DNA from: an uncultured Clostridium sp.
GTDB lineage: Bacteria; Bacillota; Clostridia; Lachnospirales; Lachnospiraceae
DNA length: 21,540 bases
Direction of reading: 5' to 3'
NCBI GenBank assembly: GCA_937902905.1
Contig: CALELW010000230.1
Coordinates: 1 to 21,540 of the forward strand
The translations under genes and the position numbers were made by a program. Below are positions 15,283 through 21,540 of this stretch, one piece after another. The notes beneath the pieces are model-generated. The model had not been told where the DNA came from. It searched no databases and saw only the letters and a list, made by a program, of their open reading frames with translations. Position 1 is the stretch's first letter; every line of letters starts with the position of its first letter.

Positions 15283-16548
15283 TCATCCTTTTCTTATCGC
15301 AATTGTTTCCGCATTTGTAAATACATTATATACCGGGTTAATTCGTACAAAATACTCCGAAAGTCCCAGTTTCTTTCCAATATTTGTTTTCAAATCTTCC
15401 TTGTTCTGGTCTGTCAGATTATTATAGGTAATTGGATAAACCGAGCCAGGTCCGCTGTTTTTCCATGCAATGCACTGAATTGCACGTCCCATGCCACTAA
15501 GTGTGTTGTTTTTAATCGAAACATTCACACCGCCACTCACCAAAATACCACGGGTATCACTTTTTCCTTTTTGTTTTACATTGGAAATAACATTGTTCTC
15601 CAACACAGAATCCGACCAGTTCATCACACGTACCGGCGAATCCCAGAGCATATTTTCAATGCGGTTATTGCGCAGAACAATATTCTTATGGTAAATCTGT
15701 TCCTCTCCGTTGGCACTGTATTTATGAGTTCCAATCGCACGTCCCAGATTCGAGAATTTGCAGTTTGCAATTGTCACATTCTGGTTCGGTGTCTTGTCAT
15801 ATGTGGACCAGTCATTGTGGAAGCCCTGTGTTTCGCGGTCAGGCGTGTCCAGATTAATTGCCTCTTTTACATAGTCCGAGTTTTTCTTTACATTTTTAAA
15901 AGTACATCCGGTAACCGAAACATTTGCAGAAGCATCCATTTCAATAAAATGACCTACATTTACATTTTTAAAATTAATTTTTTCAATCGTTACCCCATCG
16001 TTATGCGCTACGTCAAAGCCAATGCCGTACTTCATATATTTCATATCAATTGAAACACCGCCTTTGCCGACAAAGTGAATGTTTTTCTCACCATTATAGG
16101 CACTGTAAACACCTTTCTTTTTCGCATTTGATGGGCGAATCAACTGAAAAAGTGTAATTGCCGCCGGCATCTTTTTCTTATTCGTCTTCGTTCCTTTTAC
16201 AATTTTTACGCCTTTTTCAAAAATAATCGTTACATTCGATGGCACATGAATGGTATTGGTAATAGTATACGTTCCCTTTTTCAAAATCAGCGTTCCTTTT
16301 CCTTTTTTCTGGAATTTCTCCATATAGGAACGAATGGTAAAATACATCCTCGTTTTTTTATTATATAAGGAAGATTTTGTAAACTTCGATGCTTTCAACG
16401 GTTTGCTTTTCGCTGTGATTTTATACACCTTGCCCTGCTTATAATCTTTCGCTTCCGTTTTTACTGTGCAGACGCTCATGGCAAGTACAAAAAAAAGTGC
16501 TGCCGTCAGCATATGAAGTCCCATCTTTTTCCCTTTTTGATTTCTCAT
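15283..16548 (-). CDS. secreted right-handed beta-helix (pectate-lyase-like) protein
   Basis: 421 aa. I start at ATG 16546-16548; the ATG nine bases upstream directly abuts the GAGAGG ribosome site, so it is unlikely. A signal peptide covers about residues 1-33 (core LTAALFFVLAMSVC, cleavage near TEA). The mature protein has an N-terminal strand region with KGTLILKKGTYTITNTIHVP, typical of the opening of pectate-lyase-like folds. Successive coils follow, such as VTIEKINFKNVNVG, VSVTGCTFKNVK, VTIANCKFSNLGRAIGTH, IVLRNNRIENM and VSIKNNTLSGMGRAIQ. No catalytic residues can be assigned with confidence, so lyase or polysaccharide-binding is a guess. It heads a four-gene operon with tRNA-modification genes. 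Confidence 0.85.
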   Translation of the reverse strand: MRNQKGKKMGLHMLTAALFFVLAMSVCTVKTEAKDYKQGKVYKITAKSKPLKASKFTKSSLYNKKTRMYFTIRSYMEKFQKKGKGTLILKKGTYTITNTIHVPSNVTIIFEKGVKIVKGTKTNKKKMPAAITLFQLIRPSNAKKKGVYSAYNGEKNIHFVGKGGVSIDMKYMKYGIGFDVAHNDGVTIEKINFKNVNVGHFIEMDASANVSVTGCTFKNVKKNSDYVKEAINLDTPDRETQGFHNDWSTYDKTPNQNVTIANCKFSNLGRAIGTHKYSANGEEQIYHKNIVLRNNRIENMLWDSPVRVMNWSDSVLENNVISNVKQKGKSDTRGILVSGGVNVSIKNNTLSGMGRAIQCIAWKNSGPGSVYPITYNNLTDQNKEDLKTNIGKKLGLSEYFVRINPVYNVFTNAETIAIRKG

Positions 16549-16573
16549 GTAGTTCATCCTCTCTTTTTGACTT

Positions 16574-16602
16574 TTTATACAAAATCTGCTATTGTGTAAA
16601 AT
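16574..16602. promoter_or_regulatory. overlapping divergent promoters
   Basis: On the plus strand TTTATA (16574-16579) and TAAAAT (16597-16602), 17 bp apart, could drive the NusG-II/Gx pair. On the minus strand the same DNA offers TATAAA (16574-16579) as a -10 for the beta-helix operon, with a weak TTTTAC -35 at 16596-16601 (16 bp). The two promoters share nearly all their bases, so polymerases probably exclude each other. Neither is near consensus. Confidence 0.4.
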
Positions 16603-16639
16603 AGTTTATTGCCTTTTTACGGCCGACAAGGAGATAACA

Positions 16640-17032
16640 ATGTCAAATTTACGCTCACATCTTACCAAAAGCGATTTTATATTAATTCTATTTTTATTAT
16701 TCATCGGTATCGGCATTACCGTCTGGATTTACTATCCAAAGTCCACATCTGCCTCAACCGTTGAAGTCCGTGAAAATGGAAAATTGATTCTATCCTTGCC
16801 CCTGTCAGAAAACACAAAACAAACAGTTCGCTGTACAGACGGAGGAAGCAATCAATTCCTTATTCAGGATGGCGCCGTCACTATGACTGATGCAGACTGT
16901 GGTGACAAAACCTGCGTCAAAACCGGCTCGATTAAAGAAGCCGGGCAGTCGATTGTCTGTCTGCCGCACCGTCTTGTCATAACCATTACGGATTCTTCTT
17001 CGGATTCGGCACCGGATGCTATTGTACGATAA
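16640..17032 (+). CDS. NusG domain II-containing membrane-anchored protein
   Basis: 130 aa. It starts at ATG 16640-16642, six bases after AAGGAG. One N-terminal membrane span (FILILFLLFIGIGITVWIYY, residues 13-32) places the rest outside the cytoplasm. The exposed domain has the NusG_II pattern: VEVRENGKLILSLPLSENTK, then DCGDKTCVKTGSIKEAGQSI and VCLPHRLVITI. The three cysteines DCxxxxC...C with the H of CLPHR are the family's conserved residues. Such proteins often neighbour redox/FMN-transfer and Gx-transporter genes; their function is not established. It lies 19 bp before the transporter. Confidence 0.85.
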   Translation: MSNLRSHLTKSDFILILFLLFIGIGITVWIYYPKSTSASTVEVRENGKLILSLPLSENTKQTVRCTDGGSNQFLIQDGAVTMTDADCGDKTCVKTGSIKEAGQSIVCLPHRLVITITDSSSDSAPDAIVR

Positions 17033-17051
17033 TACCAAACAGGAGGCTTAT

Positions 17052-17564
17052 ATGAAACCGCACATCCACACAATCACTGAACTTGCTATTTTTACCGCCA
17101 TCGCTTTCATATTCAGTTATATTGAAAGTCTTTTTCCGCTTCCTATCCCATTTCCGGGAATTAAACTCGGCCTTGCCAACCTGGTTATTGTACTTGTTTT
17201 GTACAAAAATGGCTTCTGCCAGGCACTTACCGTAAGTATTGTACGAGGACTGTTAAATGCTTTTACCTTTGGCAGTCTGTTCGGATTTCTTTACAGTTTC
17301 ACCGGAAGCGTATTAAGTCTTATCATCATGAATTTGTTAAAAAATAAAACCCGCTTACACATTTCCGCTTTCGGAGTTAGTGTTGCAGGCGGAATTACAC
17401 ATAACATCGGGCAGTTTGCCGTAGCCGCATGGCTTGTGGGTCCTTCTGCCATCCTGCCGTATTTTCCTTTTCTGTATTTCTCCGGCTTAATTGCCGGTGG
17501 TCTGATTGGTGCCTTTGTCCTGCTTTGCCGACAAAGAATCCCACTCTTTAACAGTACGAATTAA
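17052..17564 (+). CDS. Gx transporter family protein (Hpre_diP_synt_I domain)
   Basis: 170 aa, five or six membrane segments. It starts at ATG 17052-17054 after AGGAGG (17041-17046). The sequence FPGIKLGLANLVIVLVLY (about residues 37-54) followed by RGLLNAFTFGSLFGFLYSFTG and GVSVAGGITHNIGQ matches the family once named heptaprenyl diphosphate synthase component I. It is now thought to be an ECF-S-like transporter rather than an enzyme. The substrate is unknown; co-occurrence with NusG-II proteins is common in Clostridia. The last 17 bp overlap the convergent unknown gene. Confidence 0.85.
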   Translation: MKPHIHTITELAIFTAIAFIFSYIESLFPLPIPFPGIKLGLANLVIVLVLYKNGFCQALTVSIVRGLLNAFTFGSLFGFLYSFTGSVLSLIIMNLLKNKTRLHISAFGVSVAGGITHNIGQFAVAAWLVGPSAILPYFPFLYFSGLIAGGLIGAFVLLCRQRIPLFNSTN

Positions 17565-18177
17565 ACAGCATGCCGCTAAATGCCGATGCCTGATAAGCGG
17601 TTCCAATGTCGCTCTGATATAAATGTGCATAACTATACACCTTTTTATCCACATATTCCATCGGATTCATACTCATCTGTTCTGCCTTCGATGCCAAATC
17701 CGCAATAAATTTCTCCGGTACTTTTATCTCTGCCTCATCCGAAAATGACAAAAAGCCATCGGAATCAATCGCAATTCCGGATTCAAACAATTCAGCCGTG
17801 TGCCCCTCTACGAGATAGCGCAGCTCACCGCCCGGTCTCGACGGCTTATGATTCGCCTCACCATACTCGTCACTGCGTTTGAGCAAACCATTGTACAACG
17901 ACAAGACGCGGTTCATGTTATCCTCCACGTCCTCACTTCGTCCATTAATCACATCCTGCGAAGCCTCTGAAAGTTCCATCGACATTTCCTTCACATTCAG
18001 CGCATACGCCTGCGTGTCCGCAGAAAGTTTCACCATAACAAGCGGATTCGCATTATTCAGGCTGACAATACTTTTATATTTATTTTTTAATTCTCTTTTG
18101 TTGTGAATACTGTTTTTGGGTGATACTTCCGGCAGGAAGCCACCAAGATATAAATTATATGTCGCTATCATAATCAT
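17548..18177 (-). CDS. uncharacterised protein
   Basis: 209 aa, no family recognised. No signal peptide, no convincing membrane segment, rich in Ser, Glu and Met, mostly helical by composition. One segment, ANPLVMVKLSADTQAYALNV, then KEMSMELSEASQDVINGR, looks like a conserved helical module. A second, LRYLVEGHTAELFESGIAID, precedes a C-terminal helical part. The start is uncertain: ATG 18175-18177 is four bases after GGAAGG and ATG 18169-18171 is ten bases after it. The 3' end overlaps the Gx-transporter gene by 17 bp on the other strand. The promoter at 18238-18265 overlaps an inverted repeat. Confidence 0.75.
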   Translation of the reverse strand: MIMIATYNLYLGGFLPEVSPKNSIHNKRELKNKYKSIVSLNNANPLVMVKLSADTQAYALNVKEMSMELSEASQDVINGRSEDVEDNMNRVLSLYNGLLKRSDEYGEANHKPSRPGGELRYLVEGHTAELFESGIAIDSDGFLSFSDEAEIKVPEKFIADLASKAEQMSMNPMEYVDKKVYSYAHLYQSDIGTAYQASAFSGMLFNSYC

Positions 18178-18229
18178 CACGCCTTCCGTGGCAGTTCAAA
18201 ATACTCCTCTTATGTGTAATCATAAGTCT

Positions 18230-18265
18230 AATGATTCATTATCATTGTAAATCATTTTTCTGCAA
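18230..18265 (-). promoter_or_regulatory. promoter with overlapping operator-like inverted repeat
   Basis: TTGCAG (18260-18265) and GATAAT (18238-18243) are 16 bp apart on the minus strand, upstream of the uncharacterised gene. A perfect inverted repeat AATGAT-5-ATCATT (18230-18246) covers the -10. Its sequence resembles a Fur/PerR-type box but is shorter than the 7-1-7 consensus, so regulator identity is a guess. Confidence 0.5.
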
Positions 18266-18300
18266 AATGCAAATAAAATCTCCTTTTTGTCCAAAAGCCG

Positions 18301-18334
18301 AAAAAGGCACCGTGTCAGACCACGATGTCTTTTT
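18301..18334. terminator. terminator after the esterase-like gene
   Basis: AAAAAG and CTTTTT arms enclose GCACCGTG/CACGATGT with one GU pair and one mismatch around a 6-base loop. T-runs flank it on both strands. It lies 16 bp past the stop codon of the minus-strand gene at 18350 and also upstream of the next gene's promoter. Confidence 0.85.
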
Positions 18335-18349
18335 CTTTCTTTTCATATA

Positions 18350-20329
18350 TTACACGATATTTTCCTTTTTGCCAAGTCCCTTTCCTTGAAACAATTTCTG
18401 GTATTTTTTTAATTTTTTCTTCGGAACATAAACCTTTAATTTATCATTTGTTTTTTTGAATGCCTGCTTACCAACCTTTGTTATCTTTGTTGATAGAATC
18501 TTTATTTTCCTTAATTTCGACATTTTGTAAAAAGTTTTTTTGCAAATTCCGGTTACAACATATTGATACCCTTTACAAGAAACCGTCTTGGCTATCGTAA
18601 TACTTTTCTTTGTCTTGTTTGCCACTCCGAGAACGGATGCCGTCTTTATCTTTCTGGAAGAAGCTGTAATTACATATTTTACACCGCCTTTTTTGATTAT
18701 GGTTCCTTTTTTCGGAAGTTTTGCCTTTGCGGCAGGTGTACCGGCAACCGGCTGACTGACACCGGGTTCTTCTGTCTGCACCGGTGCTTCAGTTGGCGCA
18801 GCGGTTACTGTTGCTGTCGGAAGTGGTGTCGGTGTCGCATCCGGCACTGACTTTTCAACAAGTGACGTTTGAGTTGTCATAAGTTCAACCGTACATTTTT
18901 GGACTTGCTCCCCGGTTACCGCCGGCGTAATCATCGCTTGTTCAGCTGCCAAAATTGCATTTTTTAATGCAGTTGCCGATGACTCTTCATACTTCGTTGC
19001 ATCAATTTTTTTCGCCTTGTCTAATTCATCCTTTAGAAAACCAACCAGTTCATCTATTGTCACAAATTCTCCCGTCATAACGGCATTTTCCGCATGCATA
19101 ACAAACGAAGAACCATCCAAAGCCTCCTGCTTTCCATTTACCGTAAAGGAACCAATTTTCAAATAGTATCCTTCATCTGCTTTTATATTTACCTTTACAA
19201 TGTCACCTGCATGATATGTGGATTTTTCTCCACTTATCTGACCATGCTTCATATTTGTATCCATAGAAACTTCATAAGCTGCAATCATTTTATTATACAC
19301 AGCGTCTGCCCATCGTTTTCCATGCTCAATCAAACCAAGTTTACTCAAATGAAGATTATCCGTGTGTCGGTACTCACCCTGTAAATCATCGGTCGTTGGC
19401 CCTACAAAAATATTTTCATCGTTACAGGCCGCACGCTGTGTCTCTTTCATGGATTCCATTTTCTTCGTATTATTGTAATTGCTCCACGCATAAGAAACCT
19501 GCGCAATGCACCAATTCAAATTGTATCCGGCATCTTCTCTGGTCTGCGCAATTAACTGCTGTAAAGAAGCAAGATATTTTTCGCGATTTGTTCCATCTGT
19601 ATCAGCCTCTCCCTGGTGGAGCAAAAAAGCACGATACCCATATGGCTTTAAATCATCAATTGCATTTTTAATTGCAAAATAATGTTTTGTACGAAGTTCC
19701 TCAATTTTAGCAGAACCAACACCCGTTGATACAAAACCAACCGGAACACCTGTCTTTTGTGTCAGGGCATCTCCCATGGAAGGCCATGCGGAGCCACCAC
19801 CATTGCCGGTATTAAATCCGCTTTCACTTGGCTGACTGTCCTCACAATGCTGCCATGTATTTGTATTTGGATTATATGCCGATACTAAATCCGACTGAGC
19901 AGTCGTTTTTTCACCGCCAAAATTGCAGGAATTTGACTGTCCACCGGTAATAAAAACTTCACCGACTCCGACTTTTTCTACTGTTTTACTCTCACTTCCC
20001 GCATTTACAATCAGTGTATACCAGCCACCTCCGGGTACATTTGCAATACATCCTTCATATGTATTGCCTTCCCCTTTGGTTAAAATCACTGTTTTCCCTA
20101 TCTCTTTATCTCCGTCAAAAAGTTTTGCTGATACCTCACTATCTCCACTGTACTCAACAGAAACTTTCACACCGGCATAATTATTATTGTCGCGCTGATA
20201 AATTGCTCGCTCGGTAGGAATTTTAACCTCCAATTTTTCTGCAGCTTTTCCTGACTGCGGCGCAAAACAAATCCCCGCCATCATTGCCATCGTAATCACC
20301 GACCATTTCATAAATTTTCTGATTCTCAT
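18350..20329 (-). CDS. secreted sialate O-acetylesterase-like SGNH hydrolase with C-terminal Lys-rich repeat module
   Basis: 659 aa. It starts at ATG 20327-20329. A signal peptide covers about residues 1-30 (VITMAMMAGICFA then SGKAA). A beta-rich domain (31-120) precedes an SGNH/SASA-type esterase: GGQSNS with Ser132, HQGEAD (238-243) and DNLH (324-327) match blocks I, III and V of that family. After about residue 370 come a small beta module, a helical FIVAR-like segment (425-492), a Thr/Pro linker (497-532) and a strongly basic C-terminal module (540-659). That module contains VVTGICKKTFYKMSKLRKIK, reminiscent of BspA-type LRR_5 repeats and possibly cell-wall binding. Likely role: deacetylating host or plant glycans at the cell surface. 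Confidence 0.85.
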   Translation of the reverse strand: MRIRKFMKWSVITMAMMAGICFAPQSGKAAEKLEVKIPTERAIYQRDNNNYAGVKVSVEYSGDSEVSAKLFDGDKEIGKTVILTKGEGNTYEGCIANVPGGGWYTLIVNAGSESKTVEKVGVGEVFITGGQSNSCNFGGEKTTAQSDLVSAYNPNTNTWQHCEDSQPSESGFNTGNGGGSAWPSMGDALTQKTGVPVGFVSTGVGSAKIEELRTKHYFAIKNAIDDLKPYGYRAFLLHQGEADTDGTNREKYLASLQQLIAQTREDAGYNLNWCIAQVSYAWSNYNNTKKMESMKETQRAACNDENIFVGPTTDDLQGEYRHTDNLHLSKLGLIEHGKRWADAVYNKMIAAYEVSMDTNMKHGQISGEKSTYHAGDIVKVNIKADEGYYLKIGSFTVNGKQEALDGSSFVMHAENAVMTGEFVTIDELVGFLKDELDKAKKIDATKYEESSATALKNAILAAEQAMITPAVTGEQVQKCTVELMTTQTSLVEKSVPDATPTPLPTATVTAAPTEAPVQTEEPGVSQPVAGTPAAKAKLPKKGTIIKKGGVKYVITASSRKIKTASVLGVANKTKKSITIAKTVSCKGYQYVVTGICKKTFYKMSKLRKIKILSTKITKVGKQAFKKTNDKLKVYVPKKKLKKYQKLFQGKGLGKKENIV

Positions 20330-20354
20330 TAATATTCTCGCTTTCCTTTGATAA

Positions 20355-20383
20355 AGAAAAAGGCCCGCAAAAGAGCAGACCCC
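20355..20383 (-). terminator. intercistronic terminator between two exported-protein genes
   Basis: GGTCTGC and GCGGGCC (20375-20381 and 20362-20368; two GU pairs) close a 6-base loop. TTTTTC follows on the minus strand. It lies 15 bp past the upstream stop. Only about 25 bp remain before the next start, with no room for a promoter, so it probably attenuates rather than ends the transcript. Confidence 0.7.
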
Positions 20384-20397
20384 TTTCAACTCAAATT

Positions 20398-21540
20398 CTA
20401 TTTGACAAACGTTATTTTAGTAATCGTCACTGAACCGGTGTATCCTGCCTTTCCGGCATTGATCACAACAAACGGTTCCGTACCCTCTTCTTGTTTCACC
20501 TTAGAAAGATTCACCTCAAAATATCCTTCTGATGTCACACCATACTTAGGATCTGTTACTTCTACACCGTTCACTTTATGACCAACAATTCCGTGGAATT
20601 CAAAAGCCGGGTCGGATGCTGTAAATTCAATCTGGCATTTGGAATATTGATTGAAATCAATATCACTCGGAAGCAAAACTTTTGCCGTTGGAGAATACTG
20701 TGCCAGTCCACTTTCTACATAACTTACCGACTGCGGAAGTTCCGATACAAGACTTTCTTCTCCTGCCATTACAGAAAGATAGGTAAATGTTCCTTTAAAT
20801 CCTGCAGTTCCTGTGCTTACATGAACATAAACCTTATCATCTGCACCGATTTTCTCCATGTCAGCAGCCGTCAATGTTAGATTTGCCTCGCCGCCTGTCT
20901 TGCCCCAGTAATTGTTAATTGTCGGGGAATTCCATTTGTCACCGGTCTTTAATCCAATATTAAATCCCTGTGTATCTTTTACGTCAGTATCTCCTTCCAT
21001 CGCTGTATACTTTATCGAAATGATTGTTCCTTCACTCAATTTCGACTTATCAATCTCAAAGATTCCCATGGATGAATACGCAGCAAATCCATTTGGTACA
21101 TATGTATAAGATGCACCTGCTCCTAAATCATCACCTTCTAAAACAAGATCTGAAGCAATAACTTTAACAATATATTTACCATATGTAACAATGCCGGTAT
21201 CCGTTGTAATTGTTGCTTTAATCGTTGCGGTTCCTTCTCCAACCGCCGTTACTGTTGCTGCTGTACCGCTTGCGCTAACCGTTGCCACCTCTTCATTGGA
21301 GCTTGTCCAGACAATATCACCGGTCACCGCACATCCTGTAACGCTTACATTGGCATTTAAATCAAGAGTATCTCCCTCTTCCAAATCAACTCCCGCCGCA
21401 CTTCCTGTCGCTGTTACTACAACCGCAGCACTTCCGCTTGCCACACCAGGTGTTGGTGTTGGTTCTTCCGGTTCTGATGGCGTAACCGTTGGTTCCGGCA
21501 CATCATCTTTTGCCATAAAAATAATAGAATAAATGTTAAA
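20398..21540 (-). CDS. exported Big_2-like multidomain protein (partial, N-terminus outside window)
   Basis: The frame is open to the right edge: eight codons upstream of the first Met are stop-free, and MAKDDVPEP has neither ribosome site nor signal peptide before it. The real start is therefore probably outside. The visible 380 codons begin with a Pro/Thr/Glu linker (PTVTPSEPEEPTPTPG). A bacterial Ig-like (Big_2) domain follows, with WTSSNEEVATVSASGTA then TVTAVGEGTATIKATI. Two related beta-rich modules come next (about residues 135-260 and 275-380 of the visible part), of carbohydrate-binding-like character. No catalytic motif is seen in the visible part. It is followed by the esterase-like gene. 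Confidence 0.75.
   Translation of the reverse strand, partial: FNIYSIIFMAKDDVPEPTVTPSEPEEPTPTPGVASGSAAVVVTATGSAAGVDLEEGDTLDLNANVSVTGCAVTGDIVWTSSNEEVATVSASGTAATVTAVGEGTATIKATITTDTGIVTYGKYIVKVIASDLVLEGDDLGAGASYTYVPNGFAAYSSMGIFEIDKSKLSEGTIISIKYTAMEGDTDVKDTQGFNIGLKTGDKWNSPTINNYWGKTGGEANLTLTAADMEKIGADDKVYVHVSTGTAGFKGTFTYLSVMAGEESLVSELPQSVSYVESGLAQYSPTAKVLLPSDIDFNQYSKCQIEFTASDPAFEFHGIVGHKVNGVEVTDPKYGVTSEGYFEVNLSKVKQEEGTEPFVVINAGKAGYTGSVTITKITFVK

Noticed and set aside
1..21540. CRISPR array or phage genes
   Set aside because: No evenly spaced repeats, integrase, terminase or capsid-like protein appear anywhere in the window.

Overview
The window is a low-GC, Gram-positive anaerobe chromosome segment, most likely Lachnospiraceae (Clostridia). 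The reasons are the strong Shine-Dalgarno sites (AGGAGG/GGAGG), the RpoB N-terminus beginning MEKNRIRPV, a short zinc-type L33, a NusG-II/Gx-transporter gene pair, and lysine-rich secreted proteins with LRR-like and Big_2-like modules. This is judged from protein style only; no search was run. Nearly all genes lie on the minus strand, so gene order below follows transcription, from high to low coordinates.

Region A (11334 down to 1) is the ribosomal protein/RNA polymerase cluster: rpmG-secE-nusG-rplK-rplA, then rplJ-rplL behind an L10-type leader with an attenuator, then rpoB-rpoC (rpoC runs off the left edge). The cluster is split between rplL and rpoB. A cytidylate-kinase-like gene sits there on the opposite strand, a very strong bidirectional terminator follows rplL, and rpoB has its own near-consensus promoter. 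rplJL and rpoBC therefore look transcriptionally separate. Three promoters with 17-18 bp spacers (upstream of rpmG, rplJ and rpoB) are readable. Two of them share the octamer TTGTGGTA over the -10.

Region B (11335-11583) is a gene-free stretch. It holds a compact element of about 150 bp with perfect 18-bp terminal inverted repeats enclosing three further hairpins. It resembles a folded RNA or a small non-autonomous mobile element and is the most unusual object in the window.

Region C (16548 down to 11584) is a tightly packed minus-strand operon. It runs from a secreted right-handed beta-helix protein to TcdA (ct6A37 tRNA dehydratase), then a rhodanese-TtcA fusion (probable tRNA C32 thiolation), then a GT-C-like polytopic membrane protein. 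A small secreted protein follows. TcdA and the TtcA fusion are one base apart and both act on the tRNA anticodon loop.

Region D (16574-17564) is on the plus strand and holds a NusG-domain-II membrane-anchored protein and a Gx-family transporter (Hpre_diP_synt_I). A convergent unknown gene overlaps the transporter's 3' end and has an operator-like palindrome over its promoter.

Region E (18350 to the right edge) is a minus-strand pair of exported multidomain proteins. The first is an N-terminally truncated (by the window) Big_2-like protein with two related beta-rich modules. The second is a sialate-O-acetylesterase-like SGNH hydrolase with a Thr/Pro linker and a Lys-rich C-terminal module. 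A terminator separates them, so the second is probably expressed by read-through. They look like surface glycan-acting proteins of a gut or rumen commensal.
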